Below are positions 1-9,787 of a stretch of DNA of 64,000 bases, piece after piece. Both the position numbers and the translations under genes were made by a program. Numbering within the stretch: position 1 is the first letter of the stretch; each line of letters starts with the position of its first letter. Below the pieces are notes generated by a model that was not told the DNA's origin, ran no database searches, and saw nothing but the letters and a program-made list of their open reading frames with translations. The stretch lies in contig LVBG01000010.1 in assembly GCA_001603115.1 (NCBI GenBank), positions 1-64,000 of the forward strand, given 5' to 3'. This DNA is from Spirochaetales bacterium Spiro_05. GTDB lineage: Bacteria; Spirochaetota; Spirochaetia; Sphaerochaetales; Sphaerochaetaceae.

Positions 1-26
1 TTTGCAGAAAATGTCACTAAACCTGG

Positions 27-2120
27 CTAAAAAGAGAACTCTCCTTGTCTCTCATCCCGGTTGGGAGCCCCACCTTCGAGCAGGGAAAGGAACATCTGCT
101 CGTCAATGACGGTCACTCCCAGCTTTTTGGCAGCTTCAAGCTTGCTTCCCGCCCCGCTTCCTGCCAACAGGTGGGTAGTTTTTCCCGTAACCGATGAAAC
201 GGTTCTCCCACCCCGCTTTTCCACTTCCTCAAGGGCAAGCGTGCGGGGATTGAAGTGCTCAAAACTTCCGGTCACGCACCAAACCTGACCGGCAAAGCTC
301 TGCTCATATGGAGCATCCTCTTGCTGTTGCTCCTCCATGGACAAGCCAAGGGAGGCCAGCGAATCGATGCGCCTGATCATCGCCGCATCGTTGAAGGCAT
401 CAATATAGAGCTGGGCACTCTTCTCCCCTATCTGCTTGATGGAGACAAGGCGCTGGATATCCTGCTCCCTGGCCACGTTCAGCAGCTTCTCCATGCTGTC
501 CAGCCCCGCATTGACAAGGATGTCTGCACCCTTCTTCCCCAGCTCGGGAATCCCGAGGGCCACCAATACCTTGCGGAAGGGCTTCTTCAGACTTTTCTGG
601 ATACCGTCTTCGATGAGACGGATCTTTTTCTCCCCAAAGCCACTCTGCTCTCCCAAGGCTTTCCGGTAGTCGAGACGATAGAGGTCGTCCACATCGGTGA
701 CCAAACCCCGGTCGATGAGGACTGCAGCAGTCTCCGGGCCAAAGTTCTCGATGTCCATCCCATCCTTTCCGATGAAAAACTCGATGCGTCCTTTCACCTG
801 CTGGGGGCAATTTGGATTCGGGCAGAAGGTATGGGCGCCTTTCTGTACCAAGACAGTGCTGCACACCGGGCATGTGGTGGGCATATGATACGTGCCCTCC
901 CCACCCTCTGCTTTCTCTATGACCCGTTCCACGGCAGGAATGACATCACCGCGGCGGCTGATCTCCACACTGTCACCAATCCCCAATTCCAACATGTTGA
1001 TGTAATCCTGGTTGTGCAGGGTGATGTTGCTTATCGTCGAGCCAGCGACCTGAACCGGCCTGACCCGTGCCACCGGGGTCACCCTTCCGGTACGACCTAC
1101 TTGCACATCGATGGCAAGCACCTCGGTCTGGGCTTGCGGGGACTCGAATTTGTAGGCCATCGCCCACCTGGGGTGGTGTTCGGTGTACCCAAGCAACTCC
1201 CGGAACGAGAGCTCATCCACCTTTGCCACCAGCCCGTCGATCTCATAGGGAAGATCCTTGCGCCGCTTGGTGTGAGTATCGAGATAGGAGGCGATATCGC
1301 CGAAACTTCCGGCAAACCCATTCAGATTTGCCTCTTTCAGCTTCTGCTTGGCCATTGTTGCATCCTGGGTAAAGTAGGCCAGGTTCTCATTGATGCGAAA
1401 CCCATAGGAAGAAAGCGCCGAAAGAATCGAGAGATGATCCTTCATCTGGTCATCAGACTCCCAAAACCCCTCATAGACAAACATCTGAAGCGGCACCTTG
1501 GCTACTTGGCTGCTCTTGACCCGCCTGATCGTACCTGCAGCAAGATTGCGCGGGTTGGCGAAAGGAACCTCCAGCTGCTCGTTGAGCTGGGCAAAAGAGG
1601 CCTTGGGAAGATACACCTCCCCACGAACAGCCAATGTCTGGTTGGTCGGGATGCGCAAGGGAACCGAGGCGATGGTCCGTACATTGTCCGTCACATCGTT
1701 GCCGATGGCTCCGTTGCCACGGGTAACGGCCCGTCTCAGCACCCCCTCCTCGTAGTAGAGCACGATGGAGATGCCATCGATCTTCTCCTCGATGACGATC
1801 CCCACCTGCTCATCCAGCTTGGACTCAGTCTTCTCGATCCAGGCGAGCAGCTGTTCAGCGGTGTAGGACTTATCCAGGCTCAGAACCGGAATGGTATGGG
1901 CAACTTCAGGAAAGTCTGCATCCAGGTCGCTTCCCACACGCCTCGTTGGCGAGTCGGGATAGCTGAACTCAGGATGATCCTTCTCAAGTTGCTGCAAGCG
2001 ATCGAAAAGGCGATCATACTCCAAATCGCTGACTTGCGGGCGGCTGTCCACATAGTAGGACTTCTGATACTCACTGAGCTGTTTGATGAGGGAGCGTACC
2101 TCTTGCTGGATTGCATTCAT
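27..2120 (-). CDS. ligA: NAD-dependent DNA ligase LigA
   Basis: This 697-residue protein seals nicks in duplex DNA during replication and repair, using NAD+ to adenylate the active-site lysine. The KxDG motif is present as KIDG, with the lysine at about residue 113. It is followed by an OB-fold region, a four-cysteine zinc finger near residues 410-440, helix-hairpin-helix repeats and a C-terminal BRCT domain. Length is close to the family norm of about 670. The ATG has no Shine-Dalgarno sequence, but a -10 box ends 7 nt upstream, so the message is probably leaderless. The gene diverges from the xanthine-dehydrogenase-like operon and appears to be a single transcription unit. Confidence 0.98.
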   Translation of the reverse strand: MNAIQQEVRSLIKQLSEYQKSYYVDSRPQVSDLEYDRLFDRLQQLEKDHPEFSYPDSPTRRVGSDLDADFPEVAHTIPVLSLDKSYTAEQLLAWIEKTESKLDEQVGIVIEEKIDGISIVLYYEEGVLRRAVTRGNGAIGNDVTDNVRTIASVPLRIPTNQTLAVRGEVYLPKASFAQLNEQLEVPFANPRNLAAGTIRRVKSSQVAKVPLQMFVYEGFWESDDQMKDHLSILSALSSYGFRINENLAYFTQDATMAKQKLKEANLNGFAGSFGDIASYLDTHTKRRKDLPYEIDGLVAKVDELSFRELLGYTEHHPRWAMAYKFESPQAQTEVLAIDVQVGRTGRVTPVARVRPVQVAGSTISNITLHNQDYINMLELGIGDSVEISRRGDVIPAVERVIEKAEGGEGTYHMPTTCPVCSTVLVQKGAHTFCPNPNCPQQVKGRIEFFIGKDGMDIENFGPETAAVLIDRGLVTDVDDLYRLDYRKALGEQSGFGEKKIRLIEDGIQKSLKKPFRKVLVALGIPELGKKGADILVNAGLDSMEKLLNVAREQDIQRLVSIKQIGEKSAQLYIDAFNDAAMIRRIDSLASLGLSMEEQQQEDAPYEQSFAGQVWCVTGSFEHFNPRTLALEEVEKRGGRTVSSVTGKTTHLLAGSGAGSKLEAAKKLGVTVIDEQMFLSLLEGGAPNRDERQGEFSF

Positions 2121-2155
2121 GGCTCGATTGTACGGCCTTGGAAGCAGTGTGGCAA
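2121..2155 (-). promoter_or_regulatory. ligA promoter, predicted leaderless
   Basis: On the minus strand TTGCCA (2155-2150), a 17-nt spacer and TACAAT (2132-2127) are followed by only six bases before the ATG. The A of the ATG falls at the expected +1. Confidence 0.7.
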
Positions 2156-2177
2156 GCTGGGTTTACGGCATCTCTCA

Positions 2178-2206
2178 TTGCTTCTGGGGAGCGTACATGC
2201 TATCTT
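2178..2206 (+). promoter_or_regulatory. Promoter of the xanthine-dehydrogenase-like operon
   Basis: TTGCTT, a 17-nt spacer ending in TGC, and TATCTT form a sigma-70-type promoter with an extended -10. The predicted start near 2213 leaves about 17 nt of leader before the ATG at 2230. It argues against in-frame starts further upstream (2083, 2200). Confidence 0.55.
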
Positions 2207-2229
2207 TCTACTTCAGAGAGGTAGGTAGG

Positions 2230-4191
2230 ATGGCAGAGAAGAAACCCTCGGCGGGCAAGGTGACGATGTTGCATGGGCTGGTGATAACCTCCTCAGTCGA
2301 TGCAGGACGAATCGAGGAGATCACCCTGCCAGAGCTGGACAACAACTTTGTTCTTGTCTCCACCAGAGATATCCCGGGAACCAACCGGGTTCGCGTTTTG
2401 GACAGCGCAGTACCACTGTTGACCTCCTCCACCATCTCCTATCACCGCCAGCCCGTATTGGCTCTTTTCGGGTACGACAGTGAGTCGGTGCAACTCAAAG
2501 CCAGGGAGATCAACATCTCCTATCAGTTGCCGAGCAGTGACCAAGGGGGGATGCCCGTCATCGAATCCACCCCGTACACCTACCACTACGGGAGCCTTGA
2601 AACAGCCACCTCAGAGAAAGGTCTGGAAACGCTTGAGAGAACCTACCGCTTCTCAGGCTCTGACTATCAGAGCAATACCCTCACTCGGATCAACGTGGAG
2701 ATGGAGGGTGATGTCCTGCATATCTATACTCCCACCCAGTGGCCGAGCCACGTCAGGGAGACGGTGAGCGATACCACCGGCATCCCCAAGCGCAAGATAA
2801 TCATCCATAGGCTTCCCTTCTACGCTCCCCACGACGAGATGCTGCTCGCCCCCTCCTCGCTCTCCTCCATCGCAGCCATCGCCTGCATCAAGGGAGAGTG
2901 TCCGGTTGAGTTGCTCTGCAAAATTGAAAGCTCCCGTCCTGAACTGACCATACAACGCAAGAGCTGGTACCTCGCTGACGGACGTGTACACGCTGAGTCC
3001 ATCGAAGTGCAGGTGAACCAAGGCTGTGAGCCCATGTTCAGTGATGAGATGTCCAACCAGCTGATTGCAGGCCTGGTGCCGCTCTATCCGCTGAACGCAC
3101 TCGCCATTTCGATTACCTTCCACACCAGCAACACCGCACCTGCACACTTCTTCGGCGACTTGGGATACAATGATGCCCTCTGTTCCACCGAAACCCACTA
3201 CAGTGCCCTGGCCAAGATCACCGGCTACAATCCGTTGACCTGGAGGCTGAAGTTCGCAGCAGACAGCCCGAGCCACAGCCAGGCCATACGCAGTGACAAG
3301 TACGCCAAACTGAAGGAACTGGTCAGCTCAGTAAGCGAACGGTCGGACTTTCAGCGAAAGAGTGCCGCCTATGAGATGCAAAAACAGATGCGGGTCAAGC
3401 TTTCCACCTTCTTCAACTACAGCCGCGGCATTGCTTTGGCCTGTGGAGCCGGTATCAGCGGGTTCAGCAGCGAGTGCCGCTCCCTTCCCCAGCAGCCTGT
3501 ACAGATAACGCTCAACCCCAACAACAAGGTGGAGGTTAACACATCCTTCTATCGCAACGGATCCAGTGCAGAGATCTGGCGCCAGATCATCTGCGAGGAA
3601 CTGGGCGTCGCAAAGAGTGACATCTCTTTCTTGGAAGAACAGAAGGAGATGCTCGACAGCGGTCCTTCGGTGCTTGCCGCTAACAGTGGAAGAATGCCGA
3701 TGCAGGTAGAGAAAGCCTGTAATCAGATCAAGGAAAAGCGATTCGTCCAACCCCTTCCCATCTGTGAGAGTGTCTTCTCTTCGCGCCAGGCTTCGGCAAA
3801 AGGCTCGCTGTTTTTCAGCAACAGCTATGTAGCGGTTGCCTTGGAGCTGGAGGTTGACTCGATAACCCTTCAGCCGTTGGTTCGTTCAGTCTGGGCCTCA
3901 GTCTCGCTTGCAAGGATTTTTGATGAGCAGGTGCTCAAGAGCAAGATTCGGCATACCATCGTCACCACCCTCAGGGAAGCAGGAGCCCTGCTTTCCCACC
4001 GAAGCAGTTTTGACATCGATATTATGATAAAGGGAGAGGGGGAACAAATCTCCTCCTCAATCACCAGCGCCCTCAAGGGGGTGGTGAGTGCCGCCTTCAT
4101 TTCGGCCCTTGAGCAGGCCTTGCTCAGTCCGGTGGCCAAGATGCCGGTGGATGGGGCCACTCTGCTTGCAGCCATGCGAGGCAAACCATGA
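2230..4191 (+). CDS. Xanthine-dehydrogenase-family large subunit, molybdopterin motifs degenerate
   Basis: This 653-residue protein aligns along its length with the molybdopterin-binding subunit of the xanthine dehydrogenase/CO dehydrogenase family: an N-terminal a/b hammerhead (about 1-110) and then the two large binding domains. The usual cofactor signatures are missing. The position of GGGFGGK reads YAPHDE, RGFG reads HFFGDLG, and the conserved glutamine loop is not recognisable. A KGEGEQ stretch near the C-terminus may correspond to the catalytic-glutamate region. Start: ATG 2230 has GAGAGG 8 nt upstream. It overlaps the next gene by ATGA and belongs to a three-subunit operon. Substrate is unknown, and cofactor binding is doubtful from sequence alone. 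Confidence 0.75.
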   Translation: MAEKKPSAGKVTMLHGLVITSSVDAGRIEEITLPELDNNFVLVSTRDIPGTNRVRVLDSAVPLLTSSTISYHRQPVLALFGYDSESVQLKAREINISYQLPSSDQGGMPVIESTPYTYHYGSLETATSEKGLETLERTYRFSGSDYQSNTLTRINVEMEGDVLHIYTPTQWPSHVRETVSDTTGIPKRKIIIHRLPFYAPHDEMLLAPSSLSSIAAIACIKGECPVELLCKIESSRPELTIQRKSWYLADGRVHAESIEVQVNQGCEPMFSDEMSNQLIAGLVPLYPLNALAISITFHTSNTAPAHFFGDLGYNDALCSTETHYSALAKITGYNPLTWRLKFAADSPSHSQAIRSDKYAKLKELVSSVSERSDFQRKSAAYEMQKQMRVKLSTFFNYSRGIALACGAGISGFSSECRSLPQQPVQITLNPNNKVEVNTSFYRNGSSAEIWRQIICEELGVAKSDISFLEEQKEMLDSGPSVLAANSGRMPMQVEKACNQIKEKRFVQPLPICESVFSSRQASAKGSLFFSNSYVAVALELEVDSITLQPLVRSVWASVSLARIFDEQVLKSKIRHTIVTTLREAGALLSHRSSFDIDIMIKGEGEQISSSITSALKGVVSAAFISALEQALLSPVAKMPVDGATLLAAMRGKP

Positions 4192-4739
4192 AAATTGAAT
4201 GCACCATTGACGGAAAGGCTCTCTCGCTCTCGGTCAATTCCAACAAGCCCCTCTCCCTGATCCTCATGGAGGATGTGGGCAACAAGACGATCACCAGCCA
4301 TTGCAAAGGCAACGCCTGCGGCAATTGCATCGTACTGCTCAATGATGAAGCCGCACTCAGCTGTGTAATCCCAGCCTTCCGGCTCAAGGATGCCACGATC
4401 AAGACCTTTGAGAGTTATCAGAAAACCCGCCAGTACCGCGATATTGAACGGGCCTATCAGGCTACGGGCAACACCCCGTGTCCCAACTGCTTTGCAAGCA
4501 AAACCCTCATCATCGAGTCCATTTTGCAGGATCTCACCAGCAACACACGCACCAAGTCATTTGGAACCAACAACCTCCCGCTCAGGATGGAGCAAACCGA
4601 TGAGGAGAAACTGGACAAGAAAGCCATTATCTTGGAGCTCTCCTTGAATACGTGCCAGTGCATGGACATGTCGGAGATGCTCCAGATTGTCGAGATAGCC
4701 CTTACCTACAGGAGGCGCAAACGTGTACGAAGGAATTAG
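4188..4739 (+). CDS. Xanthine-dehydrogenase-type [2Fe-2S] subunit
   Basis: A 183-residue two-cluster iron-sulfur subunit. The plant-ferredoxin-like N-terminus has Cys39, Cys44, Cys47 and Cys59 (C-x4-C-x2-C...C). The C-terminal helical domain has Cys98/Cys101 and Cys156/Cys158, matching the CxxC and CxC pairs of the second cluster, so all eight ligands are retained. It would carry electrons between the large subunit and the FAD subunit. It starts inside the ATGA overlap with the large subunit and overlaps the FAD gene by 17 bp. Intact clusters contrast with the degenerate cofactor site of its neighbour. Confidence 0.85.
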   Translation: MKIECTIDGKALSLSVNSNKPLSLILMEDVGNKTITSHCKGNACGNCIVLLNDEAALSCVIPAFRLKDATIKTFESYQKTRQYRDIERAYQATGNTPCPNCFASKTLIIESILQDLTSNTRTKSFGTNNLPLRMEQTDEEKLDKKAIILELSLNTCQCMDMSEMLQIVEIALTYRRRKRVRRN

Positions 4740-5610
4740 GTCTCCTGTCATCCATGCTCCCAAAACCCTCAGCGAATTCGCAGCCATCGCTTGGCGATAT
4801 CCACAGGCCACAATCTGGGCAGGTGGATCATACCTGATGAGCCAAAGTGAGTATTATCCCAGTGAAATCAAGGATGGGATCATCGACCTGGGAGGAATGG
4901 AGGAACTGAAGAAAATCACTCGCAACGACCGGTTTGTGGAAATCGGCTCCATGGTTACAGCCAGCCAGCTGCTCTCAGCAGGGAAGCTGGTTCTCCCTGA
5001 TATCCTGCAGGAGACCCTCAGGACGCTTGCCAGCCAGATTGTCAGGCGACAAGTCACCATCGGGGGCTCTCTGTGTGTTCCCGATGTGCGCCTCTCACTC
5101 TCCACCACACTGGCCGTACTCGATGCGATGGCTGAGATCAAGTACTATCAGGGAGGAAAGGTATCCACCCACTGGATTCCCATCTCCAAGCTCTATGACC
5201 GGGAGGGAAAGCTCCTGCTCGGTGAGCAGAAAGCCCTCCTCACCAGGATCCGTATCGGTCTGGAATACGGTGATTACCAGAAGATCGTCACCGTTGAGGA
5301 CCCTATCCGCAGCACTGACGAATGTGTTATAGTGGCGTTCCAAGCGAAGCGTTCGCAGAACTCCCTGAACAAGGTGCAGTTCTGTATCACCTTCCCCAGC
5401 AAGGCCTTCCACATCAGCAAGGATCTTGAGTCAAAACTGTCGGGAATGACCCTCCCGATTCATCCAGAACGGGTCAATACGCTCTCATATGAGCTGGTGA
5501 CCGAATTGACCAAAATGCACTCAGCGATCAGTGATCTGCAATTGGAACGGGGAAGAAGAATCTTTGAGTCCTTCCTCCACGAACTGAATGCAAAATCGCT
5601 CTCGCAGTAG
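4723..5610 (+). CDS. Xanthine-dehydrogenase-type FAD-binding subunit
   Basis: A 295-residue protein of the CoxM/XdhB FAD-binding family. It has the two diagnostic FAD loops in modified form (AGGSYLM near residue 27 and TIGGSLC near residue 112) and a C-terminal CO-dehydrogenase flavoprotein domain. The start is GTG 4723, with a perfect AGGAGG 7 nt upstream lying inside the preceding gene, so translation is coupled. It is expected to pass electrons between the iron-sulfur subunit and a soluble acceptor. dnaE follows after about 20 nt and may be co-transcribed. Confidence 0.85.
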   Translation: MYEGIRSPVIHAPKTLSEFAAIAWRYPQATIWAGGSYLMSQSEYYPSEIKDGIIDLGGMEELKKITRNDRFVEIGSMVTASQLLSAGKLVLPDILQETLRTLASQIVRRQVTIGGSLCVPDVRLSLSTTLAVLDAMAEIKYYQGGKVSTHWIPISKLYDREGKLLLGEQKALLTRIRIGLEYGDYQKIVTVEDPIRSTDECVIVAFQAKRSQNSLNKVQFCITFPSKAFHISKDLESKLSGMTLPIHPERVNTLSYELVTELTKMHSAISDLQLERGRRIFESFLHELNAKSLSQ

Positions 5611-5629
5611 GTGCGTGGAGTACTGATAC

Positions 5630-8600
5630 ATGTCTGAAAATGAAGAGCAAGCCATGCAGAAAGCTTTTGTCCATCTGCACAACCATACCGATTTCTCCCT
5701 TCTTGATGGAGCAGCACCCATCAAGCGCTACATGGAGAAGGCCAAGAGTCTGGGTATGACCAGCCTGGCCATCACTGACCATGGAAACATGTTTGGCTCA
5801 CTACGCTTCTACTATGCGGCCAAGGATGCTGGAATCAATCCCATCATAGGCTGTGAGTTCTATTGCAACCCAACCGGTCACACCGAACGGCCCGCAGCAG
5901 GGGGCAAGAGGACAAGTCAGTACCATCTCATCCTTCTGGCAATGAACGAGCAGGGCTATCACAACCTGATGGAGCTCAACTCTCTCTCCTACACCGAAGG
6001 CTTCTACTTCAAACCACGCATCGATGATGAGCTCTTGAAGCGGTACAACGAGGGCCTTATCTGCCTTTCTGCCTGCCTTGGGGGTGAGATTCTTCAGCAT
6101 CTTCTGAACAATCAGTACGACCTGGCCAAGGAGCGTGCCCTCTGGTTCTCCTCGGTTTTTGATGATGGACGCTACTTTCTCGAGTTGCAGGACCATAACC
6201 TTGCCGAGCAGAAGCGGACCAACCCCCTGCTCAAGCAACTCAGCGATGAGACCGGCATCCCCTTGGTCTGCACCAATGACATCCACTACATCGACAAAGA
6301 CGATGCGAATGCCCAGGATCTCTTGCTGTGTGTCGGAACCAACTCCAAGAAGAACGACCCCGACCGCATGCGTTTTCCCAACCATGAGTTTTACATGAAA
6401 ACCCAGGATGAGATGTACAGTCTCTTCTCCTGGTGTCCCGAAGCGTTGGAGAACACCAATCGCATCGCCGAGCGGTGCAATCTTGAAATTCACTTCCCCG
6501 GACCACTGCTACCGGATTTTCAGGTACCGGACGGCTTCTCCGACCCTGCCGATTACCTTCGCCATCTCTCCAACGAAGGGTTGAGAAAACGGTACGCCGT
6601 CATCACCGAAGAACTTCAGAAGCGCTTGGACTACGAGCTTGATGTCATCATCAAGATGAAGTTTGAAGGCTACTTTCTCATCGTCATGGACTACATCCAG
6701 TGGGCCAAGCACCACGAAATCCCCGTAGGTCCCGGCCGCGGCTCCGGTGCTGGATCGTTGGTTGCCTACTCCATCGAGATCACCGATGTCGATCCCATCA
6801 AGTTCAACCTCCTCTTCGAACGATTCCTCAACCCGGAACGGGTAAGCATGCCTGACTTCGACATCGACTTCTGTTTCGAACGGAGGCAGGAAGTCATCAA
6901 CTACGTGACCGACCACTACGGTACCGAGCGGGTGGCCCAGATCGCCACCTTCGGGACCCTGAAGGCAAAGGCCGTGGTCAAGGATGTGGCACGCGTACTG
7001 GACATCCCCTTCGACGAGTCGAACAACATCTGCAAACTCATTCCCGACGATCCGAAGATGACGCTCACCAAGGCGTTCGAACAGAACAAGGAACTCGGAG
7101 AGTTGGAAGGCCGGGGAGGAATTTACGCAGAGCTCTTTGATGCAGCACGCCGCTTGGAGGGCTTGAACCGACACACATCCACCCATGCTGCAGGGGTTGT
7201 CATCGGCAAGGAGCAGCTGGTCAAGTACGTCCCGCTGTACCGTGATGCCAAAACCGGTGCAATCTCCACCCAATATACCATGGACCTCATCGAGGAGTGC
7301 GGCTTGGTGAAGATGGACTTTCTGGGTCTGAAGACGCTGACACTCATCAAGCACACCGAGGACCTGATCCACAAGAAAGACCCCTCATTCAACGCAGCGG
7401 TAATCGACGAGCAGGATCCCAAAACCTTTGCCATGCTCTGCAAGGGCGACAGCACCGCTGTCTTCCAGTTTGAGAGTCAGGGGATGCAGAACATCCTCAA
7501 GGAAGCAAAGCCGTCGAATATTGAGGACCTGGTCGCTCTCAACGCCCTCTACCGCCCCGGCCCGATGGCCTACATCCCCCAGTTCGTCAACTGCAAGCTG
7601 GGCAAACAGCCCATTACCTACGCGAACCCTGAGCTTGAGGAAGAGCTGAAAACCACCTACGGCGTCATTGTCTACCAGGAACAGGTCATGAAGGTGGCCC
7701 AGATCATCGCCGGTTACTCACTTGGCAGTGCAGACATTCTCAGGCGTATCATGGGCAAGAAGAAAGTTGCCGCCCTGGAAAAGGAGAAAGTGAAGTTCAT
7801 AGCCGGGGCCAAGGCCTTGGGGCGTAGCGAGCAGCATGCCGCAGAGATCTTTGAGATGCTTGAACCTTTCGCCGGCTACGGCTTCAACAAGAGTCACGCG
7901 GTCGCCTACTCAGTGGTTGCCTATCAGACTGCATTCCTCAAAGCCAACTACCCTGCCGAATTCTGGGCTGCAAACCTCACCAACGAGATGGGGAGCCCTG
8001 ACAAGTTCAGTGAGTATCTGCAGGTGGCAAAAGACCAGGGGTTGGATATCCTCCCGCCCTCAGTCAACTATTCGGACAAGCACTTCTCCGTTGTCGACGG
8101 TAAGATCGTCTATGGCCTTGCCGGCATCAAGAATGTCGGGGAGGGTGTGGTCGAGCAGTTGGTCAGGGAACGCGAGAATGCAGGACCCTACAAGGACTTT
8201 CTGGACTTCCTGACCCGTCTCGACACCAAGGCGATGAACACCAAGTTGCTCGAGTCGTTGATCAAGGCAGGAGCGTTTGACACCCTGGGTACCAACCGTC
8301 CCACGCTGCTGGAGAACCTTGGCGATGCCATCACCTATGTGCAAAAGCGCAAGGAGGCCACCGCATTCGGCCAGATCTCCCTCTTCGATGAGGAGACCGA
8401 AGCCTCGATGGATACCTTCACGATGCGGGAGGTTGAGGATTGGAAGATCCCTGAAAAGCTTGAGATGGAGAAGGGGCTTCTTGGCTTCTACATCAGCGGC
8501 CACCCGCTTGATGCCTTTGCCCAAGCGATAACCCAACGGGTTACGGTCAACACCTCCAAGTTGGATCAACTGCCCTTCGGCCGCCCGACGAACATCATTG

Positions 8601-9091
8601 CCATGGTCAGTTCGATCAGGCCCTTCACCACCCAAAAGGGGGGTATCATGGGCTTCTTGCAACTGACGGACCGAAACGCGACCTTCGATGCCACCCTCTT
8701 TCCCAAGACCTTCGAACAGTATCGTGATACTGTGCGCGTCGATGGCATCTACGGTTTCATCGGCAAGTTTGACAATTCACGGGGCAATGACAAGATCTCC
8801 TTTTTGATTGAGCAGATCTTCGAGGATCCGAACCAGCTCGCCCCCCTCGCTGTCTCCCGGTGCCACATCGAACTCGAAAAATCCTTCTGCAGCAACGAGC
8901 ATATATCCCACCTCAGGGATACCTGCCTGAGCTGGGGGGGCAGCTGTTCGTTGCACCTCCACTTCCGCCATGAGGGGGAAGAGTTGGGAACCACCGTTGC
9001 GTGCGGGAGGGAGTTCAGTGTGCGCTATTGTGACGACCTGGTGCAGGCTTTGCAGGAAAATCCGGCAATTTTGCATATTTGGTTCGACTAA
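5630..9091 (+). CDS. dnaE: DNA polymerase III alpha subunit
   Basis: The replicative polymerase subunit, 1153 residues, a normal DnaE length. The N-terminal PHP domain carries the HLHNHTDFS and TDHGN motifs. The palm motif PDFDID has the first catalytic aspartates at about residues 409 and 411. Finger, helix-hairpin-helix and OB-fold domains follow, the OB-fold at about residues 980-1060. The ATG at 5630 has GGAG 9 nt upstream. A second in-frame ATG at 5654 is possible but lacks a good ribosome site. It is downstream of the xanthine-dehydrogenase-like genes and followed by yggT and recG on the same strand. Confidence 0.98.
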   Translation: MSENEEQAMQKAFVHLHNHTDFSLLDGAAPIKRYMEKAKSLGMTSLAITDHGNMFGSLRFYYAAKDAGINPIIGCEFYCNPTGHTERPAAGGKRTSQYHLILLAMNEQGYHNLMELNSLSYTEGFYFKPRIDDELLKRYNEGLICLSACLGGEILQHLLNNQYDLAKERALWFSSVFDDGRYFLELQDHNLAEQKRTNPLLKQLSDETGIPLVCTNDIHYIDKDDANAQDLLLCVGTNSKKNDPDRMRFPNHEFYMKTQDEMYSLFSWCPEALENTNRIAERCNLEIHFPGPLLPDFQVPDGFSDPADYLRHLSNEGLRKRYAVITEELQKRLDYELDVIIKMKFEGYFLIVMDYIQWAKHHEIPVGPGRGSGAGSLVAYSIEITDVDPIKFNLLFERFLNPERVSMPDFDIDFCFERRQEVINYVTDHYGTERVAQIATFGTLKAKAVVKDVARVLDIPFDESNNICKLIPDDPKMTLTKAFEQNKELGELEGRGGIYAELFDAARRLEGLNRHTSTHAAGVVIGKEQLVKYVPLYRDAKTGAISTQYTMDLIEECGLVKMDFLGLKTLTLIKHTEDLIHKKDPSFNAAVIDEQDPKTFAMLCKGDSTAVFQFESQGMQNILKEAKPSNIEDLVALNALYRPGPMAYIPQFVNCKLGKQPITYANPELEEELKTTYGVIVYQEQVMKVAQIIAGYSLGSADILRRIMGKKKVAALEKEKVKFIAGAKALGRSEQHAAEIFEMLEPFAGYGFNKSHAVAYSVVAYQTAFLKANYPAEFWAANLTNEMGSPDKFSEYLQVAKDQGLDILPPSVNYSDKHFSVVDGKIVYGLAGIKNVGEGVVEQLVRERENAGPYKDFLDFLTRLDTKAMNTKLLESLIKAGAFDTLGTNRPTLLENLGDAITYVQKRKEATAFGQISLFDEETEASMDTFTMREVEDWKIPEKLEMEKGLLGFYISGHPLDAFAQAITQRVTVNTSKLDQLPFGRPTNIIAMVSSIRPFTTQKGGIMGFLQLTDRNATFDATLFPKTFEQYRDTVRVDGIYGFIGKFDNSRGNDKISFLIEQIFEDPNQLAPLAVSRCHIELEKSFCSNEHISHLRDTCLSWGGSCSLHLHFRHEGEELGTTVACGREFSVRYCDDLVQALQENPAILHIWFD

Positions 9092-9130
9092 GCGACAAAA
9101 GTTGGGTATGTTGGATTGTGGAGGAATACG

Positions 9131-9784
9131 ATGAACCAAAGTACCTACATTGATGGAGTTGCGGTAACCGCAGGATCAAATGCCTTCATGACCATTGCTT
9201 CCATCCTGGCAAGCCTGCTCTCCTTCTACTCCCTGTTGATCTGGCTCAGGATAGTCCTCACCTGGATACGCGTCCCCGGCCAGACGCAAGAGAATCCCCT
9301 CGCCTACTACCTGGGCAAGATTGTCGACCCGTATCTTTCCTGGTTCAAGGGCATCAGCAGTCTCAGGCGCAGTCGTTTTGACCTCACCCCGTTGGTCGCT
9401 CTCGCTGCCCTGTCGGTGGTGCAGTCGATGCTCCGCCTCTACGGCAGCTATGGCAGCCTGACGGTGGGCATGGTGTTCGCCCTCGTCTTGCAGACCCTCT
9501 GGTCCTATCTGGTAAGCCCGATCTTCTGGTTTGTAATCATCATGTTGGGTATACGTCTGGTCTTCTGCTACCGGCGGAGCCCCCAGAGCATCGGTTACAT
9601 CACCATGCTCGATTCCATGATCGGAGGGGTACTCAACTGGGTGCAGAACCTCATCTACCCAAAGAAAGCCATCAACGACCGGCAGTTGGTAATCACCAGC
9701 CTGATCTTCTTCATAGCCCTCTACATCGGTACTTCGCTGGTTCTCCGCTTCCTGATAGGCTTCTTTGCCAAGCTCAGCTTCTAG
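9131..9784 (+). CDS. YggT family membrane protein
   Basis: A 217-residue integral membrane protein with two YggT-type units. Each has a hydrophobic helix, a polar IR...SW-like segment, an NP...I..P.L motif and further helices. The ATG at 9131 has GGAGGA 5 nt upstream, preferred over the TTG at 9116. The family's function is not settled; members have been linked to envelope and osmotic processes. It sits 4 nt before recG. Confidence 0.8.
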   Translation: MNQSTYIDGVAVTAGSNAFMTIASILASLLSFYSLLIWLRIVLTWIRVPGQTQENPLAYYLGKIVDPYLSWFKGISSLRRSRFDLTPLVALAALSVVQSMLRLYGSYGSLTVGMVFALVLQTLWSYLVSPIFWFVIIMLGIRLVFCYRRSPQSIGYITMLDSMIGGVLNWVQNLIYPKKAINDRQLVITSLIFFIALYIGTSLVLRFLIGFFAKLSF

Positions 9785-9787
9785 CGC

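Noticed and set aside
255-2228. A 657-codon open frame on the plus strand opposite ligA
   Set aside because: It runs antisense through the whole of ligA, whose protein has all ligase motifs; no ribosome site or recognisable domain supports the plus-strand frame.
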